From Nipponacmea schrenckii (Eukaryota; Mollusca; Gastropoda; Lottiidae): a stretch of 64,000 bases of DNA. Shown one piece after another: positions 11,405-26,400 of the stretch. Location: positions 1,984,001-2,048,000 of the forward strand of contig JAUJPP010000007.1 in the NCBI GenBank assembly GCA_030562195.1, in the 5' to 3' direction. The translations under genes were made by a program, and so were the position numbers. Positions within the stretch are counted from its first letter, which is position 1. Every line of letters begins with the position of its first letter. The notes beneath the pieces were generated by a model. It was not told the DNA's origin. It worked only from the letters and a program-made list of their open reading frames with translations, and did not search any database.

Positions 11405-14400
11405 ATGAATGGAAGTGAATATGTTAATAACTCTAATATAACTTTACCAGAGATGCCTTATTATATCTCTGTAACATCGACAATATTTTATATTATAATA
11501 TTCATTCTTGGGATCATTGGAAATGGATTAGTTATAACAGTTGTGGCTATCAATAAAGATATGAGAAATTCTACTAATACGTTTTTGGTGAATCTGTCGG
11601 TAGCTGATCTCTTAGTGATATTAATTTGTATGCCGCCGGGACTTGCTGAGATTTATGCCAAGGATCAATGGTATTTTGGAGGCTTTATGTGTAAGTATAT
11701 GGTATTTTTTAATTATAAGTTGTCTATTTTGGTGGATAAATAGGTGGATAATAAATTATATAGACCTACACATAAAACTGCTAATGAGAAACAGCGGCTT
11801 TATTTGACACGGCTCATGATATAGGACGAATACAAGATAGATCGGATCAAACAAGGCCTTGAACAAGACCTGTTATGACACAGCTCGGAAAAGTGTTCAG
11901 AAATTTGACTTTGAATACAATCAAGTTTCCGTCACCTAAATAAGTGTAAATATGGGGAGGAGATTGGAGTAAAAATATTTTGTTAAACATTCTATCTTTA
12001 CTCCAAATGTCCTTCCTAGCGAAACACTATCTATACAGTAGATACAACGACAAAGGAGCACTTAACAAAACATACACATTAGTATTTAACAGCATTCTGT
12101 ATACATGTACATGTATTTCCAAAACATAACGAACAGGAATATTTCTCACTGTTCTAGAATCGTCTGTTTTGTTTAAAATCGTTCAATTTGCGATTAAGGA
12201 ATGAATTTTAAATTACTGACTAGTTACTAAACGAATTATGTCATAATTATTTCATAGAAACTGCACTTATATACCAGTGAACTATTTATCAAATTCGATC
12301 TCCAAAATCATTCGTACATTAAGTTGTTTAATGAAGCTGTTGTCATAGAATAGAACGTTGAACTAACGAACTAGTGTAAATTATTGTAAGAATTTTTTTA
12401 TTTATAACCATGAATATCAATTAACTTGGTGTAAAAGGCCAAAGATATTTTGAATTGTGTTTGAAGGAAACCCTGTCAGAAACCAAGATATTCCTCTTTC
12501 TCGATCGTTTTTCCAAATTGTTGTTGAATTATATTTTATATGTTAATAATATATTACGTAAACCGTTTTTACCTATTGATGTCTTTTTCTTATCCTAGTC
12601 ATTTTGTAGGCTTTTATGCTATTCATTTTAAGAATATCATGGGGAGGATACAAAAAGTTTTGGAGTAATAAATGTAAGGTATAATTTAATTGTTACGTCG
12701 CTAAATCATTTAGTGTAAACAGGTCAATTGGAAAAGGTTGATATAATCTCTTTATCTGTTGACAACTTATTCTATCACCACATTCAAGTAAAAATCCCAT
12801 TAACTTTACTGACTTAGTTAAATATTACCACATTAAAGTGATATATAATCTAAGGTTTCGCTGTTTTATATTAATTCTGAAAGTAATCAATTCCGGTTAT
12901 CTGTACTTATTTCAAAATCAGATTTCGACTCTCAAGTTAAATCTACAAACATTTGGGAATAAAATAATGCTGCCAAAAATAGTGACAATGCTTTATATTA
13001 TGATCAGATAGGTGTCGCGTAATACAGCTCACGCTTCATATTATAGTTCATATTTCATGTGGAAGTAGTTATGGAAATGATATGTGACACTTTAATAGAT
13101 GCATCCAGAGAGTATATTCCTGATAGTATCCCATATGCATATGCACTCTCCTGAACTGAAGTAATTTATCGCCTGAATACGATAGGAAACAATCAATTAT
13201 TTATTTAGTTAGCTGTTAAATGACTTTAGCAACACGTGGTTCTATGAAGAATGGAGATACCAATGGAGATCTTTATTATTGACTTCCTTGATGTCAATTT
13301 AAAGTAAATAATATTTGCATCGAATACGAAAGTTAATGAGGAGAAATATACCGAACTTGACGTGAAATGATCCCAAAAACAACCGATGACAATCCATTAC
13401 TCAAAATCTTGCCCGAAAGTTGTATGATATTCATGTCTTCGAATTTCTGAAGAAAATATGCTAAATTATATTTTGTAGTCCCGTGCATCGTTAATATGAA
13501 ACCTGGCTCATATAAGCCTTGAAGCTAGCTCGACCTCGTCCATCAACCAATTAACCGTAGATCACCATTACATATCTTTAATGTGCCTGATACTTACTTT
13601 CCCATATCTAATGTTGAATTTTGTGCTGAGGTTAATTTTAAGAAATTCTTCGCTTTGTTGCATGACCTTGTTTGGCATCAATTTTAATAATTGGGAAATT
13701 TTCAAATGGGGCGCTAATTATCGGCTTGCCCTGGAATTCACAGAATATAGAGATAATGCCATAAATGACTCATCAGAAATTCTCAATCATTTCCGGTTTG
13801 TGCGTGAGTACTTCCGGTTTCTCCAAATCACCTAGGTCAACCCTGCTTTCAGGGTAATTAACAAATGTAGAAAAAAAAACCAGTACAGATTATCTATAAT
13901 AATTTAAATCACTTAAGAATATGAGTGGCGCATTTTAGCAAAATATTAACAAGTCCGCTAAATTTGTATGAATTTGGTGTCTATTAAAACCTTTTTCCAA
14001 TGAAGTTCTAGATCACTAGATCAGTATTTATTCCCCGTCAATATGTTTTTCATTATCAAAATGTTCTTGATTTTCTCTATTTTTACGATTTGTTACATGG
14101 ATGGTATAATGCAAAATTCTAAGTTGTTAAATTTGGCAAAATTAGCAGACTATACAAATTAGTTACATAACACTGTTTATCTGGTCTTTTTTCACAAATA
14201 TTGTTTATGCATATTATTTGATATATTTAAGAATTAAACGTTGGTCTCATTAGCAATAGTTCACATGGCAAACTGAATTGTGACGTGATCTATTGCGTTT
14301 ACACCAATAACGCTAATGAGACCCACGTTTCATTCTTATATTTATATTTTTGATACTTTAAAGGGATAATAGCCGTAGAATACAATACAATAATATTTGT

Positions 14401-17400
14401 GTTTAATATTGACTATTAGTTAAATAAGTATGTACCCCACACTTGATGAATTTTAAAAAAGCGAGAATAAAACTATATTCGAATTTTTTCAAAAGAGTGA
14501 GGAAGCGACGATTCCATTCCGTTTGGAAATAAAGCGTCTGGGAAATATAGGCTAAAACCTCCTCTAGGAAAATCTATATGATAGAGTTACTTCCCTTTAT
14601 AATTACAATTGAAAACCGCTTAATGGATGTATTTAGCGTTTTATTATTAACTACTTGATTTTGTGGATTTATCGAATTATGGAGGTATTTTGATGTATAG
14701 TGATGACGCCAGGTAAGTCCACTGATGGATATATACTGTCAAGTTTGAGTGAAATTAAAATATCATGTTTCATCTAACGGCTATTATCCCTTTAATCGAT
14801 ACAAATTCGCTGTTTTATATGAAATTGAAACAAATCTTGGCGTCATTGATGTGCCCTGATTACGTCATGGCGTCACGTGACGAACTACAGCTTAGCGAAA
14901 TAAACGCCAGTTAGCGTAACTGGTTCATTTGGTTTCTTCCCATATAGCCCCTTCACACTTCGCCCCCCCCCCTTTTTTTCAATATATACTTCAAATATAC
15001 CATAAATTAGAAAGTTGTCTATCTTTTTCGAGAATTATTTTTTTATCTATAATATATTGCATAGTCTCACTAATATATGACAGATATGCCAAATGCGGAT
15101 AATTATGGTTTGTGAGACTTACCCAAATCAACCCACAAAAATTAAGACTGTTCCCCATTAAAAACGTGTGCTTGTCCCAGATTCGAATTCTGGACAAGGC
15201 TGTTATCATATTAGGCTGTGTTCACCATTTTCCGTGGTATGGAATTGGGAGACTGACAATGAAAAGTGACTTCTATATTCTTACGGCTATGTAAATTATA
15301 TGTCTATATTTCTAAAGTAGGCTTTTTATTTCAATGTATCCTGATTTTTTTAAATGGGTTAATAAAAACGGAGTGTTCAACTAATTTGTGTATAATCCTT
15401 CTGCCATAATACAATTGGTTTTAGCATGGAATAAGAATTAAGCGAAATGGGAAGGGCGAAATGAGAAGGGGTGAAATGAGAAAGGGGGCGAAATGAGAAA
15501 GGGCGAAATGGGAATGGGCGATATGGGAAAGAGGGGCGAAATGGGAAAGGGGCGAATTTGAAAGGGGCAAAATGAGAAAGGGGTGAAATGGGAAAGGGGC
15601 AAAACAGAAAAGTGGCCAGAATAGGAAGGGGCGAAATGGGAAGAGGCGAAATGGGAATAGTTTGGGGGCGAAGTGGGAAGGGGCGAAGTGGGAATTAAAC
15701 AATAATTATATTTGACTCTAAACTGAACAGGAAGCCAATGGAGATCATACAAAACCGGGGTGATATAATCAAACTTCCTGGCACCAGTTAGAAGACGTGC
15801 TGCCGTGTTCTGTACACTTTGGAGTTTGTTTAAAAGTTTATCTGGTATTCCAATTAAAAGAGAGTTAAAATTATCAATGTAACATGTAACTAATGCTGAA
15901 AATTAGAGTTTTTAAACAGTCAAATGAGATGTATTGTTTAACTTTACCAATATTTCGAATGTTCATTGACATATTACGACATACATTATTCACTTATTGG
16001 TCATTGACATATTGCAATCAAACATAGCACCAATATTTCTTGCACAGTTTGTTTGGATCTACATCGAAATTGCCTATCTTAAAGGGGGTTTAGTTTTTTT
16101 TGGTTCAGCCAAAGACGTAACGGGGACCAAATGTATATCATTTTACAGTTCTTTTAGATTTTGTTGAGCTAGATTAAAATCTGTTGGTTGTTTCCATTAA
16201 AGGCTATGAAGAGTTGTGTGTCATCGGCATATAAGTGATAGTCAAGGTTGTGGTTTTGAACAATATCCTGGATAGGTAATTATACAATGTAAAAAAGGTT
16301 TTTTTTAAAGTTAGTTCTAATTTACTAAAAACGTTCCATTAATGACAAAAGACTGCTTTCTGTTCTCTAGATAGGTCTGAAGGATACCGAGTTCTGAGCC
16401 TTTGATTCCAAATTTATCATGTAGCCTTTTCAGAAGCGTTTTGTGGTGTACCGTGTCAAAGGCGGCTGATAGATCTAATAGCATAAGACAAACGGGCTGC
16501 ATCAGCTAAAATCGCCTTTTTTCAATTATGCGTATCTCGGGAATGTTTAAAATTTTTTTAAGCACATTACAATTAAATCAAACTAGGGTTTTTAAACTTA
16601 AACTACAAGCAAAAACAAAAGATTGAAAAATTTTAAACCTTTTAGCTGAAAGATTTTGGTTTCCCGAAGGATTTAATGCCAAGATTTGGCAGAAGGACCC
16701 GCTGGGAAAGGTCCCCGTCAGTCTTGTGAACCAAAATTTTTTTTTTTGTTTTTCGCACCCTTTAAGGTGGCTTTAATCGTAAATTTAAAAAAAGATGGAA
16801 TGTGGGGCTGTAATTCCCAAACATACATCTTATTCAGCTCTAGTATCATTTTAAATTTTTAAGTTGGCTCTCAAAAAAAAATTTGCTTTTAATATTTGTG
16901 ATTTAAAAATTTTGCTCGATTTAAAGTGACCAAATAGGATAAAGAGATAAAAAGAACCATGCCTGTATCTGGAGAAATAGTCCAAAACTTGCTGATTCTA
17001 TTCTTAGCTATTTGGACAGATATGACTGTGGGAAAGTCAGATACAGTCAGCCACAAAATATGGCGATTTTTCGCACCTTCGAGTGTGGGGGTCTAAAACG
17101 TAATTAATAAGATGGATGTTTCTGTAGTTGAATCATACCATCATTATCTCTCTACACCATTAATGTCACGCCTGTGGTTGCTACAAAGTTTTTCAAAAAA
17201 AAATTAAATCGCTCAAATTTCGTGCGTTTACAAAATAATCGACATTACAGGGTCACATGATACACAAAATAGTACTTGTGACGTCGATTATTTTGGATGC
17301 ACACGTAATTTTCACTTATATGCTGTAATCTTCAGAAATCATTCTTTAAATCAAAAAAGTTTGATATGGTTGTGTATTGGGTGGCTTGGTTCCAAGCTTG

Positions 17401-20400
17401 TAAGATGAAAAGCCCAATATCATCGTTGTGTTTCATTCTGTTTGACTAACAAATGAGGCGAACGATTCAGTTAGCTGTTATATATTCGAAATATTCCTTT
17501 ATTTGTAATGGATAGCTCTTTCGGAACCGAATTATATCTCTAGAAAAAGCATTTATCTTTCACGGCTGCAACTCAAATAACCAGTGACATCTATCAAACA
17601 TGACTGCTTGCAAACATCTATTCCAGCATCCGGCAACCAGAAAAATTTCATTATACGAGTCCAAAAACACTTATCTTATTAATCTTTTTTTCTCCTTGTG
17701 GTTAAAAAAACCAAACGTAAGGCAGTCATTACAAAGATAAATCTGATATATCTGATACATATGTACTTAGCTATGTAATTTATTTAAAAGCTGGTGTAAT
17801 CGACAATTTACAGGCTTAATATGACATTAATATCAGATTAGACAATTATTTTCATTCTCAAGTATTATTAATTATTTTGTTTATGACAAAACTCTTCATA
17901 GGTACTTAAGGTAAAATATCGTATGCGGACCGTGAAGATTGTTTCTCTTTTATTGTTTAGACAATATGGAAGATTACTGAATGCCTCGTATGGTATCTGA
18001 AGTGATTTAATAAAACAATTGCTCATTTGTTCAGAGCATAATTTCTATTGTTATTTCCAAAAATATATTAAGAACAACATAGTGTTTGAATTATCATGTT
18101 TCGTTAAAAAAAAATATTACACATTTTTAAATTAGTATTAGGTTAATGGAAATTTCGTGTAATATAGTCATGCTACCTTGTAAGTTCAATTGATGAAATA
18201 AATTATCTTACTGGACAAGAATGTCAATTCTAAGAGGTATTTTAGGTAACTGGTTGATATTAGGTAGATTAAGTTGATATTTCAGGCAAAGCACAAAACT
18301 CCTCATGTTTTTCTGAATATACAACGTAATTATGTTCTCACGAATTTTTCTAAGGTATCTCTGGAATATCTGTTTGCTACCTTAATCAAAGACGACTTTC
18401 TGGTAGATATGGTCATTCCGAATTATCGGCGTCTACAATTTATTCCAATATGATATCCCCTGGTCTTTTTTATTTATATTACAAAGACGCCACATAAATC
18501 TGCTCCAATTCTTCTTGAACTAAATTGTGTATCAGTTTTCCAGAGAGATACATCATTAGCATAGATAATGTAGTTCAATGGTTGCTATATCACAGCAGTA
18601 ACCAATAATGTGTCTCGGAAATAACATCGTATACCTTGAAGTTTATTATAAGATTAGATTAGATTATTTTACAAGTTAATCATTCCAATCACGATCTAGT
18701 TCATACCTCATACTTCCTGTACTAGTAGAGAATCCATTGTTAACCATTCTTGACCTCTAGTGATATTTTATTGATAGACAATCTCTTAAGCTCAAATCGT
18801 TTGACTCTGTTTTCGTTTTTCCCCCGAGATATAGTTTGTCTCTTAAGTAACAGTTTAGTTATCGGAGTCGTCAATAAAATAAATCTCATAAAGCACGCAT
18901 ATGATTTTGTATCTATGATGAGGCCTGACCGTAATAGTCTGATCCAAACCTTCATATCACAGCGAAGAGTTGCCTGAACTAGTGAACTGGTCACTTTCTG
19001 TGTCTGTGATCTGATCCGAACCTTCATCTCATAGTGAACAGTTGTCTGAACAGGTCACTATCTGTGTCTGTGATGATGGCTGACCGCAAAAGTCTGATCC
19101 GAACCTTCATATCACAGTGAACAGTTGTCTGAACAGGTCACTATCTGTGTCTGTGATGGAGGCTGACCGTAATAGTCTGATCCGAACCTTCATATCACAG
19201 TGAACAGTTGTCTGAACTGGTCACTATCTGTGTCTGTGATGGAGGCTGACCGTAATAGTCTGATCCGAGCCTTCATCTCACAGTGAACAGTTGTCCAAAC
19301 AGGTCACTATCTGTGTCTGTGATGGAGGCTGTCCGTAATAAGTCTGATCCGAACCATCATATCACAATGAACAGTTGTCAGAACAGGTCACTATCTGTGT
19401 CTGTGATGGAGGCTGTCCCGAATAAGTCTGATCCGAACCTTCATATCACAGTGAACCTGAAATGGTCACTATCTGTGTCTGTGATGGAGGCTCACCATAA
19501 TAGACTGATCCGAATCTTCATATCACAGTGAACACTTGTGCGAACAGGTCACTATCTGTGTCTGTGATGGAGGCTGAACGTAATAGTCTGATCCGAACCT
19601 TCATATCACAGTGAACAGTTGTCTGAACAGGTCACTATCTGTGTCTTTGATGGAGGCTGAACGTAATAGTCTGATCCGAACCTTCATATCACAGTGAACA
19701 GTAGCCCGAACTATCTGTGTCTCTGATGGAGGCTGTCCGTAATTGTGTGGTCCGAACTTACATATTACAGTAAACACATGTCCGAACAGGTCACTATCTG
19801 TGTCTGTGCTGGAGGCGTCTGGTCAGTACCTAAATATCCCAGTGGACAGGTCACTTTCCGTGTCTTTGATGAGGGTTGACCGTAATCGTGTGTTCCGAAC
19901 CTGCATGTAACAGTTGAAAGTTTTCGAAACAGGAAATTATTTCAGATTTATTCAAAGCCAAAGACCATACATAATATTTGGTACGTGTTTATTGATCATT
20001 ATAATTATAAATCCAAACATCTGGCGATAATGGTTGGGTAAACTAATACAAAAGATAATTCTCATTTTGAAATCATTAAAGCCATTTAAAATATCGGCTA
20101 ACTTAGGTTCTAAGCTCTTAAGAACAGAGCTTTCATGAAATAGACAAACGATTTCTGCAGGGACAACCATAATATATAGACAGCATAAAATAGTTAATAG
20201 ATCGCGACCCATAACATCATAATCTGGAAGCACGAAAATCTATTGGGAATCAGAATGATACAAAGAAAAGATGTAACTGTCCTGTTACACAAATTATACT
20301 TTTTAGATCTTGTACAACTATGGTTGCTGGTCTAGGGTACTTTATTACATATATTGGAACACCGGGGGTCTTTGCAGACAAATTAAAAAGAAGAGATATG

Positions 20401-23400
20401 TGATAAAACAATTCATGACTCATATATTTTCTCATTTCATAGTGTTTATTTTGTTTAAGGTGGAACTATAGGAGTGTGATGTAGAAAAAGCAGACCAATT
20501 ACAATTGAATCCATCAATCCAAATTAATAAAACCTGCCCGATTCACAAATTCATCAGTGAAATCGATTCTAATGTGATTTTATGCACTTAAAGCAGGATG
20601 AATAGACATTTATAAATAAATCACATAATTCAAATTGGCATTGAGACTAAATAGGTCGATTGGTAATGATACATACCATAAACTTAAAACGGTAATTTAT
20701 GACTGAACATCAACGGGAGAGTTGTATATATTGTTATTAATTGATGTGCTTTGAAAGGAAAGATCTATTGTAATTATAGTAATTGATAATGATAATCAGA
20801 ACGGTTTATATGGTGTTTTCTGAATAGATTTGACTAAATGAGTAATGTTAACATTGATTTAATAACAATGTGTTCAGACGATTTTATCACCATTCATCAA
20901 TCAACTTTTGACTTACATAATTATGTAGTCATTTAATAACATGTAAAGGTTTGCATTGGATATTTTATCTCTATTAAATACCCTAAGTATTAGTTTTATT
21001 TCATTTGATAGTTCTTCTGTAATAACGGAATTGTTTATAGTTAACTCCATTATTTATCAATAGCTCACTGCTAATTAAACATTAAAAATTGTATGGTTAG
21101 TTCAATGACTGATACAATTTTATCCCTTGTCAAAATGATAAAAAAAAACTACAAAAAGTATAAAATACTAATTCTCATATTAACATTAACTTGCATGTCG
21201 GGAAACAGTAGTGACAGGTTTTGTTTTTATTTGGATAAAAAATAGCATTTTGAAATCGAAAACTCTCAATAGTTCATCTGTTCTGATATAATGACAGTCA
21301 CCTATCATTCCGAATAAAAGTCGATAAACTTGAATAGAAAAGAGAAATAGACCCGTAACACAGATGTTAATAGAACTACGGACATGTAATAAAGATACAA
21401 GCAAATCTAATTTGAAACAAAATTGACAATAAACATATTTAGTCATCATCAAATGAATGAGGTTTTCATCAACAGTTTTTATGGATGAATAACATCTCAA
21501 AGGAGCGGTTAAAGATTTGATGTGCTGATGTATTAATTGTATACAAATATATAAATACTATTGACTTCTATTGATTTTTTGATATTACAATATGTACCTG
21601 TAAGCTATTCGACTTTTAAAATAACATGGTGTCCTGAATAATAAAACAAGCAGTTGCCTAGCAAGATACGCCCACTTTAAAATATATTTTCTGTTTTAAC
21701 ACAGGCAGAAACTCTAACATTATTTAGGTCTAATCAAGTTCTCATCAATATAAATGTTCACACCAAATTTGATTCAAATTAGATGAAACCTAGTCTCTAT
21801 TGTATTTACTAGCTAATTTTCACGAGTTTGGGCAATAACTCAAATATAGTTAATCGAAAAATAGTAAATATTGAACTTGTTCAAGATCTCATCAATAAAA
21901 ATGATCACATCAAATTTCATTCAAATGAGATGAAAACTGTTTTGTCTGTCGCAATCACAAGATCTCATCAATTTCAATGATCACCAAATTTCATTCAAAT
22001 CAGATGAAAAGTGTTGTCTCTGTGGTGTTCACAAGTCTGTTTTGACCACTTTGACTAAGTCAAGGGCAATAACTAAAAAACCGTTCACCAAAAAATCGTC
22101 ACTATAAAACCTGTCCAAGTTCTCAGAAATATAAATGATGACACAAAATTTCATTCAAATCCAATGGAAAATGTGATCTCTATTGCGTTCACAGGCCAAT
22201 TTGGACAGGTTTAACTAAGTTAAGGGCAAAAACTCAAAAACCGTTTATCGAAAAATCGCCAATTTCAAACTTGTCTGAGATCTCTTCAATATAAATAATC
22301 ACAGCAAGTTATATTCAAATCCATTGAAAACTGTAGTCTCTATCGCGTTCACAAGCCAATTTTGACGCGTTTTGACTAAGTCAAGTGCAATAACTCAAAA
22401 ACGGTTCATCGAAAAATCGCCAAACCCAAGATCTCATCAATATAAATGATCACAGCAAGATTCATTCAAATCCGACAAAAACAGTTATCCGTTATCTCTA
22501 TCGTGTTCACAAGCAATTGAAAGTGTTAAGAGATAAGGCGTTTATTCTATAGTGGACTGATGGAATAGATTGTTGATTTCTGCTATAAAAACTGGGTCTC
22601 CGATATACCAGACAAATTCACATTAAACAACCATATCTTCAGTGCAAATTAGAAAAATGACATCGAAACTCGAATGTAAATGCTGAGGAAATCCATTTTA
22701 TGATTATTAATGGTATTCACTCTGAGTATTTGTATTTATGGATTCCGTATACGCAAGAGCTTATTTATTCATCGAAAGATTTTTGTTATCAATAATTTTT
22801 GATAACTTGATTGACGGTGTGGACTTTAATAGATTTCATTTTCATTAATATTAATTCTAGTATAATTGATATTCGATCTTGATCATAAATCTTATTTATT
22901 CGTCGTAATAACACATCTTTGTCTTGTTTATTAGTATATGTTGGTATTGGAAGGAATTCTATGATAGTATTGGGTTATTTCTGTCATGTATCTAAATGAG
23001 GTCATAGGTAGTAATGTACAGTATTAACCGAGTTAGATAAAATGGTCCAGATATTTGCAAGTTAAAGCTTCCGTGCTGATAACATAAATTTATCCCTTTT
23101 ATTTATGTATTATTCTGCTCTGTTTTTACCAGAGAAGTGGTTGATTTAATTGTACCAATAACTATTGAATTTTCAACCCTTTACCTGAAACCTATTGATT
23201 GGATTTGACGCTATTTGGAATAAATTCGAGGCGAATCGTCATACCTTCTGTAAGAACCATACTTCTTTCTAATAAAGAAAGACTGAAGTATACCTATGCT
23301 AAGCGAAGTTATAAACCCAGATGCATGTATAAGGGCAGCCTACGAGGTTCGTAAAAGCTATCCGACAAGACCATTTAAGTAGACCCTGCTTGTACCATTG

Positions 23401-26400
23401 TGTGACAAGTCTGAAGTACAGGTATAAAAAAATGATATTGGTACCTATCTTTCTCCATTATTCTACTACGGTTATCTATAACGTTAAGTTTGTTGAAAGG
23501 ATAGATGTTACTTTCAACAGAAAGCACCGACACTTAAAATGAAGTTGATAATGTTTTAAAAAATACGTAAAACAGCATCATAAAATATTAGCTCAAAACT
23601 AGATTTTTTAACTATTTCACTGAAACTATATCAATGAATAGTATAGAACTAATCCAGAGAAAGGAAAAAGTACAACATCAGATAAACTGTGAACTTTATA
23701 AAAAAGAAGGCAGACATAACATATTAGACGAGATATAAAATAGGCTATCATTATTTTCCAAATTACAGGAATCGCAAATCCAGACAACGGATTTTGTTTG
23801 TTGGATTTGACATTTTATTCAAGAGGTCATAAAGTAAGTGTTTTAAGACACTTATATTATTTAAGACCAGACTTTACCAGGCATTTGAAAAATGGAACTG
23901 ATTGGTACATTTATCATATACTCAAAATCAGATGTGAGGCTTTGTATGGACCCATCTTTCAGTTGACTGAAACTGATGACGCCCAATTGCGCTTTGAAGA
24001 TTCACCGTCAGTTTTCTAATCGAGTTATATACTAAACGCATTCTAGACCAAAAAATACTCATATGCGAGAAAACTTAGAAATACATTTTGTTCTGTCGAA
24101 CGTCGAACAGGAAATACAAATATTAATACAGGTAACACACCAATACAATGTAAAAGACAGGAACATCATTACAGGTAGAACATAAGAAGCATCAATACAA
24201 GTAAAACAAGGGAACATCATTACAGATAAAACACAGGAACGTAATTGCAGGTAAAATAAGGACTATTTATCTAAATTTCACATCAGACTATCTAAGCTAT
24301 CATTTCTGTGGGCCAGAAAGGTCAGTGCCCCTTGGAAACTTGCGACTTAAATGCTACATAACTGCTCTCGACCAGGACACTGATCATCACATCATCACAG
24401 ACGTCAAGAAGCCAGCAATCCGCTGAATAATTGACCAGCCTTCCTATCAGATGATAAAGTAAAGAAGTGGATGGCAATCCTTCTCGAAAACACATGAGAC
24501 GAACCTGGTTTTTGGATTCTCTGCTGTCATACTTTGACATCACTTATATATGTGATAAGGTCATTTAATGATGATCTCTTGTTATTAAAGATTCCCCCGT
24601 TTAAATAACCACCATTCACAATGAAGCCAAAGTCGTTCAAGGTTTCATGTTGTTCAAATCGGTTTACTGGATAAACCTTTACTTAGAGTTCTAATTTAAA
24701 TCTTAAGTGTCGCTAAGTCGTTAGACAAGCTTTTATTATTATTTTTCGAAAGTAATATGCCATGGTTCAGACCGCTACAGTCTCAATGTCAATTAACTTA
24801 TGTATCAAGATCGAATATCAATTATACTTGAATTAATATTAATGAAAATGAAATCTATTGGAGCCCACACCGTCAATCAACTTATCAAAAATTATTGATA
24901 ACAAAAACCTTTCGATGAATAAATAAGCTTGTGTATACGTAATCCATAAATACAATGTAGGCCTATTTATCTTCAATGGTCTGGTGAACGAACAGTTTCT
25001 ATAAGAAGAGATTGTAAGTTTTGCCACATTTAACAAGTGAACGAGGGTTTGTCAGGATAATCAAAACTGTTGTCTTTCTTTGATCTATATCCTATGCAGA
25101 TTTATGTTGTGTTAAGAGCCTCCAACTTACAGTAATGAACTATCATTATTATCAGAGTTTATGTTCCAACTTTCACTTAATGTACAACTTTATGGCATTA
25201 TTTTATAATTAAACACTATCTTGATGATGGTAAGTGATTAAGTTACGACGCCTGTATAATACTAAAAAGTTTTACCTTGTATTCTCAATGGGGGACACAA
25301 TAATTAAAGAAACATGTGACCTTCAGAAATACTATACCAGATTTCTGTTTGATTTACGTCAGTCCACGCCGATAATAATAATAGTACAGTGGCAGGGAAA
25401 TTGATATATTGTCCTTTATTTAAGATCATTTTTGTCACATCGTTTTAACCAAAAAGGCTGGAGTTTGAATTGATCCACAACAACTATGACCCGACGTATA
25501 TTTCCTATCATATATTTCAAGGGAGATAACTAATATAGTAGATCTCGTTTAAGACAATTTGAGAAATGAAATGAAGATTAGGACGCGGGACGCTAAATCA
25601 TTTGCAAAGTTTTTCCTTGTTAAATCACCTTCTATAAATGTTTCCAGAAATCTCGTTGAAAACTGTCCAATATGTCAAATGAAAGTCAGGCCAATACTTT
25701 GTATCAGTACAAAAATTCAATATAGCATGACCATGAAAATTATGAACTTGTCAAAATGAATGTAAACCACTAAATTTTATCAACATCCGCTTGACTGTCA
25801 CTGCACACAAAACCACTTATTTTAGAAATAATCTTCCGCCAATTAAATTTCTCGCGACCTCAGATAGTTTGAAAGAAAATGAAATTTCAGACATCAGATT
25901 CCAAATCTAGACCTAAAATTTGTCCAAAACAGGCATGCAAAAACCTTAAATTTCTAAAAATTGGCACGAACTAAAATGTTTAACTGGACTAAGTCCCTAA
26001 AAACAGTTAAATGGCGACTTCAATACGAAAACCAATAAAAGTACCACACAGAACGCCGAATATTGGCATATATCATTTTACGATAATCTATATCATAAAA
26101 AAACTTGTAAAGCCAAACATTCATAATTATTATCAAGCAGAAAGAGATGCTGTACATACTCGGTGTAGAATATGTTTGGTCTTTAAGGCTAATTTTAATG
26201 TGGGATCAATTATACTGGCATTGTAATAGAAATCGGTTGCCATAATATTGAGAAAAGCACCATGCTTCATTTGTTAGTTGGTATTGAAAAGTATTAGTAA
26301 CTACGAGGCGTTAAATGAGTATAGGCCTATATTACTTAACAATAAGTTTTCATTCTCTATCGATTGTAGAAAACCATTAACCAACCCAGCTATTATCTTC

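Noticed and set aside
18740..19531. ORFs inside the 83-bp satellite
   Set aside because: They translate the repeat; 83 is not a multiple of three, so frames break between units.
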